A stretch of DNA of 64,000 bases, taken from Flavobacterium panici (GTDB taxonomy: Bacteria > Bacteroidota > Bacteroidia > Flavobacteriales > Flavobacteriaceae). The stretch covers positions 1 through 64,000 of the forward strand of contig NZ_CAIJDE010000058.1 in assembly GCF_903819335.1 (NCBI RefSeq), read 5' to 3'. Position numbers and translations under genes: made by a program. Positions 16,181 to 24,687 of this stretch are shown piece after piece (position 1 is the stretch's first letter; each line of letters opens with the position of its first letter). The notes beneath the pieces were generated by a model. It worked only from the letters and a program-made list of their open reading frames with translations. It ran no database searches and was not told where the DNA came from.

Positions 16181-17854
16181 TTATTCGATTATATTCGAAG
16201 TAGTAACATAAAAATCCTTATCAACTTCTACTTTTCTATCTTCATTAGTTGTTTTTTCAGACTGCCATTCTGTTGTTGGTTTTAACCAGGTTTCAACACC
16301 ATTTATTTTAACTCTTACAGGCATATCAAATTTAGCAACACAATTTGTCCAGTGATATCCGAAAGTTCCATTTTTAAACATGTATTCAAAAACCGGAATC
16401 TGTGTTGTAGTCAAATATTGAGCAAAAACTCTGTTGAAATTAATTCCAGATTGTTCGTTTATATAATCCTGAATTTGCTTTCCTGTAACCGTTTGGTGAT
16501 AGAAAGTTTTATTCATTCCTCTCAAAATCGATTTCCATTTTGCATCATCATTAATTACCTGACGAATCATGTGCAGCATTGAAGCCCCTTTTGGATACAT
16601 ATCTCCAGAACCTTCATTATTTACATCATAATGTCCGATAATTGGCGTATCGTTTTGAATGTTTTTTCTGCATCCAATAATATATTCAGCGGCTGCATCT
16701 TTTCCGTAATAATATTCAATAAAAAGGCTTTCAGAGTAATTTGTAAAACTTTCATGTACCCACATATCAGCAATATCTTTGTACGTAATATTGTTGGCAA
16801 ACCATTCGTGTCCAGACTCATGAATAATGATAAAATCAAATTTTAAACCCCAGCCGGTTCCGCTTAAATCACGTCCTAAATAACCGTTTTTATATTGGTT
16901 ACCGTACGTTACTGAACTTTGGTGTTCCATTCCTAAATACGGAACTTCAACTAATTTATAACTGTCTTCATACCAAGGATAAGGCCCAAACCAGTTTTCA
17001 AAAGCTTTCAGCATTTTTGGAGCATCTTTAAACTGCTCTTTTGCCAAAGTTAGATTATCTCTTAAAACATAATAATTACAATCTAAATCGCCTTTTTCTC
17101 CTTTATAAACCTCAGAGAAATTAACGTAATCACCAATATTAATGTTTACTCCGTAATTATTAATTGGGTTTGAAACATACCAATTAAAGGTTTTCGTTCC
17201 GTCTTTTTCTTTTTTAACGCTTTGTAACCTTCCGTTAGAAACATCCGTTAAATCACCCGGAACATTCACGCTGATTAACATATTTTCTACTTCATCATAC
17301 ATATGATCTTTGTTTGGCCACCAAACGCTGGCACCTAAACCTTGGCAAGATGTAGCAATAAAATCTTTTCCGTTTTTATCTTTTTTCCAGGAAAATCCTC
17401 CGTCCCACGGCGCTCTCACCGCTTCTTTTGGTTTTCCTTCAAAATAAACTACGATTTCTTTGGTATCGCCTATTTTTTGCTCAGCTGTTAATTGAATAAA
17501 AAAAGCGTTTCCATCTCTTTCAAATTTTAATTCTTTTCCATCCTGAGTTACTTTGGAAATCTGCATAGGTTCCTGTAAATCAATCTGCATTTTACTATTA
17601 TTCTTTAAAATTGAGTAATTCTTAAGAACTGAATAACGAACTGTGTTTGATCCAGAAATAAATTTTTCTTTAGGATTAACTTTTACATCAAGATGATAGT
17701 ATTTTAAATCCCACCACGCTCTTTCTTTTGTAATGCTTCCGCGTAAAGTATCCTGATGTGTAAAAACTGTTTCTCCTTTATTAAGAAGTCCTTGGGCATT
17801 GGCAGTAAAACCAATTAAAAAAGCAGTAAAAATGCTTCCGAAGTAATTTTTCAT
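16181..17854 (-). CDS. secreted M1-family metallopeptidase (paralogue 1)
   Basis: A 557-residue protein with a signal peptide (about residues 1-20, ending ANAQG). The beta-rich M1 N-terminal domain is followed by the substrate-binding motif LGMEHQ. The zinc motif HESGHEW is at about 344-350, with the third ligand Glu in the helix WVHESFTNYSESL, 18 residues on. It should cleave N-terminal residues from peptides outside the cytoplasm. It is about 70-80 percent identical by eye to the next gene (18003-19658), so the two are tandem duplicates. A promoter box precedes it and a terminator separates it from the paralogue, so each has its own transcript. Confidence 0.92.
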   Translation of the reverse strand: MKNYFGSIFTAFLIGFTANAQGLLNKGETVFTHQDTLRGSITKERAWWDLKYYHLDVKVNPKEKFISGSNTVRYSVLKNYSILKNNSKMQIDLQEPMQISKVTQDGKELKFERDGNAFFIQLTAEQKIGDTKEIVVYFEGKPKEAVRAPWDGGFSWKKDKNGKDFIATSCQGLGASVWWPNKDHMYDEVENMLISVNVPGDLTDVSNGRLQSVKKEKDGTKTFNWYVSNPINNYGVNINIGDYVNFSEVYKGEKGDLDCNYYVLRDNLTLAKEQFKDAPKMLKAFENWFGPYPWYEDSYKLVEVPYLGMEHQSSVTYGNQYKNGYLGRDLSGTGWGLKFDFIIIHESGHEWFANNITYKDIADMWVHESFTNYSESLFIEYYYGKDAAAEYIIGCRKNIQNDTPIIGHYDVNNEGSGDMYPKGASMLHMIRQVINDDAKWKSILRGMNKTFYHQTVTGKQIQDYINEQSGINFNRVFAQYLTTTQIPVFEYMFKNGTFGYHWTNCVAKFDMPVRVKINGVETWLKPTTEWQSEKTTNEDRKVEVDKDFYVTTSNIIE

Positions 17855-17889
17855 TAGTAAAATGGTATTATTTTGAAATCAATCTGCAA

Positions 17890-17897
17890 CAAATGTA
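17890..17897 (-). promoter_or_regulatory. -7 box of M1 peptidase paralogue 1
   Basis: TACATTTG on the minus strand matches TAnnTTTG, 36 nt before the start codon. Confidence 0.55.
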
Positions 17898-17939
17898 AAC
17901 ATTCGGATTAAGATTTCTAAAATTTTATGATTTCCTGAT

Positions 17940-17978
17940 AAAAAAACAAACCCAATAAATAAGAAATTTATTGGGTTT
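17940..17978 (-). terminator. terminator of M1 peptidase paralogue 2
   Basis: The 13-bp arms AAACCCAATAAAT and ATTTATTGGGTTT flank a 5-nt loop. On the minus strand they are followed by G and a T-run. It lies 24 bp beyond the stop of the upstream paralogue. Confidence 0.85.
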
Positions 17979-18002
17979 CAATTTTTAATTATTTTCCGAA
18001 GT

Positions 18003-19658
18003 TTAATTGGTAATATTAAATTCTGTCACGTAAAAGTTTTTATCTACAACCAAAGTAGATTTATCATCCTTTACATTTTCTGCTTTCCAGTCTGTTGTTG
18101 GTTTTAACCACGTTTCAACACCGTTTAAAGTAACTTTTAAAGGAAGATCAAAATTCTCTACACAATTGATCCAGTGATAAACCAATTTTTGATTTTTAAT
18201 ATAATATTCAAAAGTTGGAACCTGAGCCGTTCTTAGATACTGATCAAAAACCGGACTAAAATTGATTCCTGACTCTTTACTTATATAATCTTCAATTTGT
18301 TTTGTAGTAACTGTTTGATGGTAAAAAGTTTTATTCATTCCTCTCAAAATCGATTTGAATTTGGCATCATCATTTATAACCTGACGAATCGTATGAATTA
18401 TATTTGCACCTTTTGGATACATATCGCCAGATCCTTCAACATTTACATCATAATAGCCAATAATTGGTTTTTTATTGGTAATCACTTTTCTAATTCCTCT
18501 TATATATTCATTTGCGGCGTCTTTTCCGTAATAATACTCAATAAAAAGTGATTCAGAATACGTTGTAAAACTCTCGTGAATCCACATATCTGCAATGTCT
18601 TTATAGGTAATATTGTTTGCAAACCACTCATGTCCAGACTCGTGAATAATAATATAATCAAATTTTAATCCCCAGCCTGTTCCGCTCATATCGTTTCCTT
18701 TATAACCATTTTGATAGTCATTTCCGTAAGTCACAGAACTTTGGTGTTCCATTCCTAAATACGGAACTTCAACTAATTTATAACTGTCTTCGTAAAACGG
18801 ATAAGGTCCAAACCAGCTTTCAAAAGCTTTCAGCATTTTTGGTGCATCCTGAAAATGTTTTTTAGCAATTTCAAGATTATCTCTCAAAACATAATAATTA
18901 CAGTCTAAATCGCCTTTTTCTCCTTTAAATTTCTCAGAAAAATTAACGTAGTCTGCAATATTGATATTGACACCGTAATTATTAATTGGGTTCGAAACAT
19001 ACCAATTAAAGGTTTTAGTTCCGTCTTTTTGTTTTTTTACGCTTTGTAATCTTCCGTTTGAAACATCGGTCAAGTGCCCCGGAACATTCACGCTGATTAA
19101 CATATTTTCGACTTCATCATACATATGATCTTTGCAAGGCCACCAAACGCTCGCGCCTAAACCCTGACAAGATGAAGCGATGAAATCTTTTCCGTTTTTA
19201 TCTTTCTGCCAAGTAATTCCTCCGTCCCACGGCGGTCTAACAGCTTCTTTAGGCACTCCGCCAAAAGAAACTATTATTTCTTTAGTTTCGCCAACTTTTT
19301 GATTTTCAGTTAAAGTGATGAAGAATGCATTCCCGTCTCTTTCAAATTTTAATTCTTTTCCGTTTTGCGTTACTTTCGTAATCTTCATTGGTTCCTGCAA
19401 ATCGATCTGCATTCTGTTATTTTCTGTTAAAACAGTATAACGTACCGTATTTGAACCTGTTATTGTTTTATCTGCAGGATTTACTTTTATATCAAGATGA
19501 TAATATTTCAAATCCCACCAGGCTCTTTCTTTTGTAATGCTTCCGCGTAAAGTGTCCTGATGTGTGAAAACGGTTTCAGACTTATTCATAAGTCCTTGAG
19601 CATTGGCAGAAAAACCAATTAGAAAAGCTGCTATAACACTTCCAACGTATTTTTTCAT
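18003..19658 (-). CDS. secreted M1-family metallopeptidase (paralogue 2)
   Basis: A 551-residue paralogue of the gene at 16181-17854, with the same layout. It has a signal peptide ending ANAQG, an M1 N-terminal domain, LGMEHQ, HESGHEW at about 338-344, and the downstream Glu in WIHESFTTYSESL. Differences cluster in the C-terminal third and in a small deletion near residue 80 (the first paralogue has a YSILKNNSK insertion). All zinc and catalytic residues are kept in both copies, so both should be active. It is divergent from the CBM9-like gene; the 115-bp spacer has no clear TAnnTTTG box. Confidence 0.92.
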   Translation of the reverse strand: MKKYVGSVIAAFLIGFSANAQGLMNKSETVFTHQDTLRGSITKERAWWDLKYYHLDIKVNPADKTITGSNTVRYTVLTENNRMQIDLQEPMKITKVTQNGKELKFERDGNAFFITLTENQKVGETKEIIVSFGGVPKEAVRPPWDGGITWQKDKNGKDFIASSCQGLGASVWWPCKDHMYDEVENMLISVNVPGHLTDVSNGRLQSVKKQKDGTKTFNWYVSNPINNYGVNINIADYVNFSEKFKGEKGDLDCNYYVLRDNLEIAKKHFQDAPKMLKAFESWFGPYPFYEDSYKLVEVPYLGMEHQSSVTYGNDYQNGYKGNDMSGTGWGLKFDYIIIHESGHEWFANNITYKDIADMWIHESFTTYSESLFIEYYYGKDAANEYIRGIRKVITNKKPIIGYYDVNVEGSGDMYPKGANIIHTIRQVINDDAKFKSILRGMNKTFYHQTVTTKQIEDYISKESGINFSPVFDQYLRTAQVPTFEYYIKNQKLVYHWINCVENFDLPLKVTLNGVETWLKPTTDWKAENVKDDKSTLVVDKNFYVTEFNITN

Positions 19659-19773
19659 TATAAATTAAGTTTTTGAATTAGTTATAATATTAGTATATTT
19701 TTTTAATTTATGTTACAGATTTGTATTCATAAACAGTATTGTTTTTTTATTTTAGCTAAAATTTACCAGTTTT

Positions 19774-20472
19774 ATGAAATTTAGCTCGTTTTTATACCTT
19801 TTGATATTCTTTTATTCAATACATAATTATTCCCAGACATTTCCTGTTTACAAAACAACCGATAAAATAACAATTGACGGAGATTTAACCGATTGGAAAA
19901 CACCTTTTTTAGGTCCGTTTGTAATTCATAATTCCGGTGAAAAGGCTACTCAAAATACAATGGTTTCACTTTCGTGGAATGATGAAAACCTTTATATCGC
20001 CTATCATTCTATAGATTCGAAAATAGTTGGAAAGGCTCAGAAAAAAGATTCTAAAATCTATGAAGCTGATGATTTAGTGGAAGTTTTTATTGATCCTGAT
20101 GGTGACGGAAAAAACTATCTTGAAATCGGCGTAAATGCTTTTTCTACCAATTATGATATGCTTATAAAGTGTATTTCGCCCGAATGTGGAGGCTGGAAAA
20201 CGGCAATGAAATTTGATATTGAAGGATTAGAAGCTGTCAGCAAAATAATTCCCGAAGGTTTTGATACCGAAATTAAAATCCCTTTTTCAAGCTTAGAAAA
20301 AATAGAAAATGGAAATTTCTCTAAACCAAAAATGGGTACAAAATGGAAAGCCAATACTTTTAGAATTGATTACGGTAATACAACCGAATATCTTGCTTTA
20401 CAGGATTATAAAAGTTTGAAATTTGGATTTCATCACCCGGAAGAATTTGCGGTTTTTGAGTTTGTGGAGTAA
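19774..20472 (+). CDS. secreted CBM9-like carbohydrate-binding protein
   Basis: A 232-residue protein with an N-terminal signal peptide (about residues 1-20, ending YSQ). The single domain resembles carbohydrate-binding family 9: it starts KITIDGDLTDWKTPFLGPF and contains VSLSWNDENLYIAYHSID and DDLVEVFIDPDGDGKNYLEIGVN. It has no catalytic domain and no T9SS tail. It probably binds sugar or glycan in the periplasm or outside the cell. It is divergent from an M1 peptidase, and its tail meets the his operon. Confidence 0.8.
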   Translation: MKFSSFLYLLIFFYSIHNYSQTFPVYKTTDKITIDGDLTDWKTPFLGPFVIHNSGEKATQNTMVSLSWNDENLYIAYHSIDSKIVGKAQKKDSKIYEADDLVEVFIDPDGDGKNYLEIGVNAFSTNYDMLIKCISPECGGWKTAMKFDIEGLEAVSKIIPEGFDTEIKIPFSSLEKIENGNFSKPKMGTKWKANTFRIDYGNTTEYLALQDYKSLKFGFHHPEEFAVFEFVE

Positions 20473-20560
20473 GCTTTGTGAGATGGCTCGCGGATGACAC
20501 GGATTCGCTATGCGAAAGCGCGGATATATACGGATTTTTTTCCTTTTTTTGTTAATCGCC

Positions 20561-20625
20561 AGACTGAGCGAAGTCGAAGTCCCGTTTGCTGAATCACTTT
20601 GCGGGACTTCGACTTCGCTCAGTCT
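20561..20625. repeat. 24-bp inverted repeat, GAGCGAAGTCGAAG family
   Basis: Perfect arms at 20561-20584 and 20602-20625, with core TGAGCGAAGTCGAAG, are the same family as 3209-3373. It lies between convergent genes (CBM9-like and hisIE) and may act as a bidirectional terminator. Confidence 0.85.
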
Positions 20626-20654
20626 GACAAGATTGGGTTATAACAAACTTTGTG

Positions 20655-21251
20655 TTACTTCTGACGTTTCTTTAAAACATCAACAACGTCATTCAATTGA
20701 AAACCTTTTGCCTGCAATAAAATCAAATAATGAAAAAGTAAATCAGCGCTTTCGCTAAGAAATAAATCATCGTTATCATCTTTTGCTTCTATGACAACTT
20801 CTACAGCTTCTTCACCAACTTTTTGGGCAATTTTATTGATTCCTTTTTCGAATAAAGAAGCTACATAACTTTTCTCAGAATCGGCATTTTCCCTACGCGT
20901 TTTGATAGTGTTTTCCAGTTGAGAAATAAAACCGTAGTTTTCTTTGTTTTCTTCCTGCCAGCAAGTATCTGCACCCGTGTGACATGTTGGCCCGACAGGT
21001 TTTGCCTGAATTAAAAGCGTATCGCCGTCGCAGTCATTTTTAATACTTATCAAGTTTAAAAAGTTACCACTCTCCTCGCCTTTTGTCCAAAGTCTTTGTT
21101 TAGATCGACTGAAAAAAGTTACTTTTTGTGTTTCTATTGTTTTTTGAAGCGATTCTTCGTTCATGTATCCCAGCATCAAAACATTTTTAGTTTCTGAATC
21201 CTGAATTATTGCTGGAATTAATCCGTGTGAGCTTTTTATATCGTGTTTCAT
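20655..21251 (-). CDS. hisIE: bifunctional phosphoribosyl-AMP cyclohydrolase / phosphoribosyl-ATP pyrophosphatase
   Basis: A 198-residue fusion catalysing steps 2 and 3 of histidine synthesis. The N-terminal HisI part has the SRSKQRLWTKGEESGN segment and the zinc cysteines in DCDGD and CHTGADTCW (to about residue 105). The C-terminal HisE part has YVASLFEKGINKIAQKVGEEAVEVVIEAKD (about 125-155). It is the last his gene, following the STM3941-like gene by 66 bp of TTTTAGA repeat words. Confidence 0.96.
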   Translation of the reverse strand: MKHDIKSSHGLIPAIIQDSETKNVLMLGYMNEESLQKTIETQKVTFFSRSKQRLWTKGEESGNFLNLISIKNDCDGDTLLIQAKPVGPTCHTGADTCWQEENKENYGFISQLENTIKTRRENADSEKSYVASLFEKGINKIAQKVGEEAVEVVIEAKDDNDDLFLSESADLLFHYLILLQAKGFQLNDVVDVLKKRQK

Positions 21252-21253
21252 TT

Positions 21254-21297
21254 TAATTTTAGATTTTAGATTTTTGACTTTAGATTTTAGATTCTGA
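21254..21297. repeat. TTTTAGA simple-word spacer
   Basis: Repeats of TTTTAGATTT fill the spacer between the STM3941-like gene and hisIE. The same word occurs at 23478-23515, 24175-24212 and 58262-58392. Confidence 0.7.
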
Positions 21298-21316
21298 ACT
21301 CTTATATTATTTTATT

Positions 21317-21865
21317 CTAATTTTTACTTACTTGAATTTCTTCAAATTTTTGTATTAATATGTTCTTCAACTCATTAAAAGATATTTTGAGTCCATTAAC
21401 TGAAATACTAACAGGAGAGCCTGATTGCTTTAAATTCATTTTTATCATATTCCTTTTAATCACATTAGTTTCTTTACTTATATAATCTTCAGGATTTTTA
21501 AGATAAATTTTAATGAATTTTTGATTTACAACTGTAATTTCTTTAATTGCATCAATGTCTTCCCATAAAATTCTCCCAAGCGATACTGCTGATGAATTAT
21601 CTATAATTCCAATAGCATCAATAACAACGACTGGTTTTTTATCAAATAACTTTTTTGTACTGAAATAGATTCCAAACAATCCCATGAATAGACCTAAAAT
21701 TGAAGCAACATTTTTTATTATAAAATTATTAACGATTACATTGCGAACAGTAGGCTGATATACTAATATCCAAAGGCTGACAATTAAAAATAAGATTGAA
21801 AAAAACAATAGTTTTATCAATTTACCCGTACTTCCAAAAACTTCTATACTTTCTTTATCTTCCAT
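21317..21865 (-). CDS. STM3941-like two-helix membrane protein inside the his operon
   Basis: A 182-residue protein with two transmembrane segments (about 14-38 and 50-68). A cytoplasmic domain follows that contains VVVIDAIGIIDNSSAVSLGRILWEDI, resembling the STM3941 family of unknown function. The frame extends to a TTG at 21871, but the ATG at 21865 (MEDKESIEV) is preferred. It lies 21 bp after hisF and 65 bp before hisIE on the same strand, so it is co-transcribed with the his genes. No histidine-pathway role is known for the family. Confidence 0.75.
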   Translation of the reverse strand: MEDKESIEVFGSTGKLIKLLFFSILFLIVSLWILVYQPTVRNVIVNNFIIKNVASILGLFMGLFGIYFSTKKLFDKKPVVVIDAIGIIDNSSAVSLGRILWEDIDAIKEITVVNQKFIKIYLKNPEDYISKETNVIKRNMIKMNLKQSGSPVSISVNGLKISFNELKNILIQKFEEIQVSKN

Positions 21866-21886
21866 AAACAATTATTATCTATCTCT

Positions 21887-22642
21887 CTAAAGTCTAACTT
21901 CAATACCATTATTCCTAAGCTCTTGTTTTAAAGCTTTTATCTCAATTTCTTTAAAGTGAAAAACACTCGCTGCCAAAGCGGCATCTGCTTTTCCTTCTTT
22001 AAAAGAATCTACGAAATGCTGTATGTTTCCGGCTCCGCCCGAAGCAATTATCGGAATATTAATTAAGGTTGATAATTTAGCCAAAGCTTCGTTTGCAAAA
22101 CCATTTTTCGTTCCGTCATTGTCCATTGATGTGAATAATATTTCCCCCGCACCACGTTCTGCAACTTCTACAGCCCAATCGAATAAATTTAGTTCAGTTG
22201 GTACTTTTCCGCCCACTAAATGCACAATCCATTGTCCGTCGATTTGTTTAGCGTCGATTGCGACTACAACACATTGACTTCCAAATTTCTGCGCCAAATC
22301 ATTAATTAACTGGGGATTTTTTACTGCCGATGAATTTATCGAAACTTTATCTGCTCCGTTATTCAGCAGAATTTCAACATCTTCAACAGACGAAATCCCG
22401 CCGCCAACTGTAAACGGAATATTGATTTTTTCCGCTACACTTCGCACCATATTAACCAACGTTTTACGTCTTTCTTCTGTTGCCGAAATATCCAGAAAAA
22501 CCAATTCATCCGCTCCTTCTGCTGAGTAAATTTCTGCTAATTCTACAGGATCTCCTGCATCACGCAAGTCAACAAAGTTAACGCCTTTCACGGTTCTTCC
22601 GTTTTTTATATCTAAGCAGGGTATGATTCTTTTTGCTAACAT
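21887..22642 (-). CDS. hisF: imidazole glycerol phosphate synthase cyclase subunit
   Basis: A 251-residue TIM barrel that uses ammonia from HisH to convert PRFAR into imidazole glycerol phosphate and AICAR. It starts MLAKRIIPCLDIKNGRTVKGVNF, with the first catalytic Asp (CLDI, residue 11). The phosphate loops PFTVGGGI and IIASGGAG are present, as is the second catalytic Asp in LFTSMDNDGTKNG (about 130). It is encoded after hisA and before the STM3941-like gene. Confidence 0.97.
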   Translation of the reverse strand: MLAKRIIPCLDIKNGRTVKGVNFVDLRDAGDPVELAEIYSAEGADELVFLDISATEERRKTLVNMVRSVAEKINIPFTVGGGISSVEDVEILLNNGADKVSINSSAVKNPQLINDLAQKFGSQCVVVAIDAKQIDGQWIVHLVGGKVPTELNLFDWAVEVAERGAGEILFTSMDNDGTKNGFANEALAKLSTLINIPIIASGGAGNIQHFVDSFKEGKADAALAASVFHFKEIEIKALKQELRNNGIEVRL

Positions 22643-22654
22643 TTTTTTGTTGTT

Positions 22655-22741
22655 TCACAGAGATCACAAAGATAGCGCAGAGATTCGCAAAGATTTTTTT
22701 TAGTGAATCTTTGTGTTTTACTTCGTGCTTCTTTGCGAAAT
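22655..22741. repeat. CGCAAAGATT inverted-word spacer
   Basis: The hisA-hisF spacer contains GATTCGCAAAGATT followed by AATCTTTGTG and CTTTGCGAA. These form overlapping inverted repeats. The same words recur before hisD at about 28455-28545. Confidence 0.6.
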
Positions 22742-22745
22742 AATC

Positions 22746-23471
22746 TTATTTATTTAAAATATAATTTTCAAGTTGCTTTAATGTAATTCTTCCTTCGTAA
22801 ATCGCTTTTCCAATAATAGTTCCTTCGCAGCCTAATTCTGCAAGTTTTGGTAATTCATCAAAAGTTGAAATTCCGCCCGAAGCAATTAGTTTTACTCCGT
22901 TTGCTTCTTCTAAAATTTTACCATAAAGATCGAAACTTGGACCTTCAAGCATTCCGTCTTTTGCAATATCAGTGCAAATAACATACTGAATTCCTTTAGT
23001 TTGATAATCCTGAATAAACGGAATCAAATCTTCATTTGAATCTTCTAACCAACCTGAAACCGCTATTTTCTCCTCTTTTGCGTCAGCGCCTAAAATAATT
23101 TTATCCGAACCATATTCTGAAATCCATTTTTCAAAAATAGCTCTGTTTTTTACCGCAATACTTCCGCCAGTAATTTGATTTGCACCGCTTTCAAAAGCAA
23201 TTCTCAAATCATCATCCGATTTTAATCCGCCACCAAAATCAATTTTTAAGTCCGTTTGTGTTGCAATTTGTTCCAAAATCTTATAATTGACAATTTTGCT
23301 TGATTTTGCACCGTCTAAATCTACTAAATGCAGATACTCAATTCCGTGCGCTTCAAATGATTTCGCTACTTCAAGCGGATTTTCATTGTAAATTATTTTG
23401 GTATCATAATCACCTTTGGACAAACGAACACATTTTCCGTCAATGATATCTATGGCTGGTATTATTCTCAT
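22746..23471 (-). CDS. hisA: ProFAR isomerase
   Basis: A 241-residue TIM barrel that isomerises ProFAR to PRFAR, step 4 of histidine synthesis. It is a clear HisA/HisF relative: MRIIPAIDIIDGKCVRL has the catalytic Asp8, DFGGGLKSDDDL and LIASGGIST are the phosphate loops, and ICTDIAKDGMLEGP carries the second catalytic Asp. It lies between hisH and hisF, with 120-bp and 103-bp spacers rich in short repeat words. Confidence 0.96.
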   Translation of the reverse strand: MRIIPAIDIIDGKCVRLSKGDYDTKIIYNENPLEVAKSFEAHGIEYLHLVDLDGAKSSKIVNYKILEQIATQTDLKIDFGGGLKSDDDLRIAFESGANQITGGSIAVKNRAIFEKWISEYGSDKIILGADAKEEKIAVSGWLEDSNEDLIPFIQDYQTKGIQYVICTDIAKDGMLEGPSFDLYGKILEEANGVKLIASGGISTFDELPKLAELGCEGTIIGKAIYEGRITLKQLENYILNK

Positions 23472-23477
23472 GTTTTT

Positions 23478-23515
23478 ATATTTTAGATTTCTGATTTTAG
23501 ATTTTAGATTCTAAA
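23478..23515. repeat. TTTTAGA simple-word spacer
   Basis: The word TTTTAGATTT is repeated in the hisH-hisA spacer, followed by the AATTTGGGATTT/AATTGGAATTTT words at about 23558-23590. Confidence 0.6.
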
Positions 23516-23591
23516 AATTGAAATTGATTTTTGATATTGTAATTGATATTTTGATTAGAATTTGGGATTTAAGAAATTGGAATTTTAAAAT

Positions 23592-24173
23592 TTACATTTT
23601 TAAGAAATTCTCTAAAATCTTTTCTCCCACTTCACCGCTTTTTTCTGGGTGAAACTGGGTTCCGTAAAAATTGTCTTTTTGTAAAGCCGATGCGTATTCT
23701 AAGTCATAATTCGTTGTTGCAATGGCTTCTGGACAATTTGGAGCATAAAAACTATGAACCAAATACATAAATTCATTTTCCGGAATAGCTGCAAACAAAT
23801 CCGATTTTAAGTTATAAATCTGGTTCCATCCCATTTGCGGCACTTTTACCTGATTTGAAAACTTTACAACATCAACATCAAAAATCCCTAAACCTTTTGT
23901 ATTTCCTTCTTCAGATGAATTGCACATCAACTGCATTCCAAGGCAAATTCCCAAAACAGGCTGTTTCAAAGTCGGAATCAAACTGTCTAAACCGCTTTCA
24001 CGAAGCTTTGTCATTGCTGAACTTGCTTCACCAACGCCAGGAAAAATCACTTTATCTGCCGCCTGAATTTCTTCTGGATTATTGCTCAAAACGGCTTTAA
24101 AACCCAATCTTTCAATAGCAAACATAATGCTCTGAATATTTCCTGCTCCGTAATTTATAATTACTATTCTCAA
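23592..24173 (-). CDS. hisH: imidazole glycerol phosphate synthase glutaminase subunit
   Basis: A 193-residue class I glutamine amidotransferase that feeds ammonia to HisF. The nucleophile is in VLGICLGMQLM (Cys about 78), and the His-Glu pair is in YGTQFHPEKSGEVG (about 175-182). The canonical N-terminus MRIVIINYGAGN is encoded from a TTG codon at 24171-24173. Going upstream in frame, a stop comes before any ATG, so TTG appears to be the real start. That may lower translation relative to neighbours. The TTTTAGA word lies directly upstream. Confidence 0.95.
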   Translation of the reverse strand: MRIVIINYGAGNIQSIMFAIERLGFKAVLSNNPEEIQAADKVIFPGVGEASSAMTKLRESGLDSLIPTLKQPVLGICLGMQLMCNSSEEGNTKGLGIFDVDVVKFSNQVKVPQMGWNQIYNLKSDLFAAIPENEFMYLVHSFYAPNCPEAIATTNYDLEYASALQKDNFYGTQFHPEKSGEVGEKILENFLKM

Positions 24174-24174
24174 T

Positions 24175-24212
24175 TTATTTTAGATTTTAGATTTTAGATT
24201 TTAGATTTCTCT
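24175..24212. repeat. TTTTAGA simple-word spacer
   Basis: Five successive TTTTAGA-type units lie directly upstream of the TTG start of hisH. Confidence 0.7.
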
Positions 24213-24247
24213 TCAATCTTACAATCATTTAATACTATTATTTTATT

Positions 24248-24598
24248 TTACAGATCCGTATAATGAGCTATCATTTTGTTTACCAATCCGTTTTTATTAA
24301 AAAACATGACTTCAATTGCCATTTTATTCATCACTGATTTGTAATAAAGTGCTACAGAATCAACTCCCGAAGTTACTTCAACCAATTCAAAATGCAAATC
24401 TGGAATTTTATGTAAAGCTTTCTCCCAATATGCCCTGACTTGCTCTTTTCCTTTCAACGAACCGCTTTCGATTCCCGCAGCGAGTTTTATCATTGGTGTC
24501 GTAATTTCAATATCTTCAGAATAATGTTTCATGATATCTTCTAAATCATGAGAATTCCAGGATTCTATCCAGGCTTTTGCAAATTTATCAGCGTTCAT
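24248..24598 (-). CDS. NTF2/SnoaL-like small protein inside the his operon
   Basis: A 116-residue single-domain protein of the NTF2-like (SnoaL) superfamily. It has the initial helix FAKAWIESWNSHDLEDIMKHYSEDIEI followed by a curved beta sheet ending AIEVMFFNKNGLVNKMIAHYTDL. The fold makes a pocket used by many different enzymes and binding proteins, so function cannot be read. It sits between hisB and hisH on the same strand, so it is probably transcribed with the his genes. A related protein lies at 56301-56663. Confidence 0.8.
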   Translation of the reverse strand: MNADKFAKAWIESWNSHDLEDIMKHYSEDIEITTPMIKLAAGIESGSLKGKEQVRAYWEKALHKIPDLHFELVEVTSGVDSVALYYKSVMNKMAIEVMFFNKNGLVNKMIAHYTDL

Positions 24599-24609
24599 AT
24601 TTTTTTGGT

Positions 24610-24683
24610 TTGTTTTGTTTCAGGTTTCAGGTTTCAAGTTCTCTACTTAACGTGAAACCTCAAACTTGAAACTTGAAACAATT
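24610..24683. repeat. TTTCAGGTTTCAAGTT inverted-word spacer
   Basis: GTTTCAGGTTTCAAGTT words are followed by their complements (GTGAAACCTCAAACTTGAAAC), forming a hairpin between hisB and the NTF2-like gene. The same words occur at 7979-8040 (ilvB-ilvN) and about 34535-34558. Confidence 0.7.
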
Positions 24684-24687
24684 ACAC

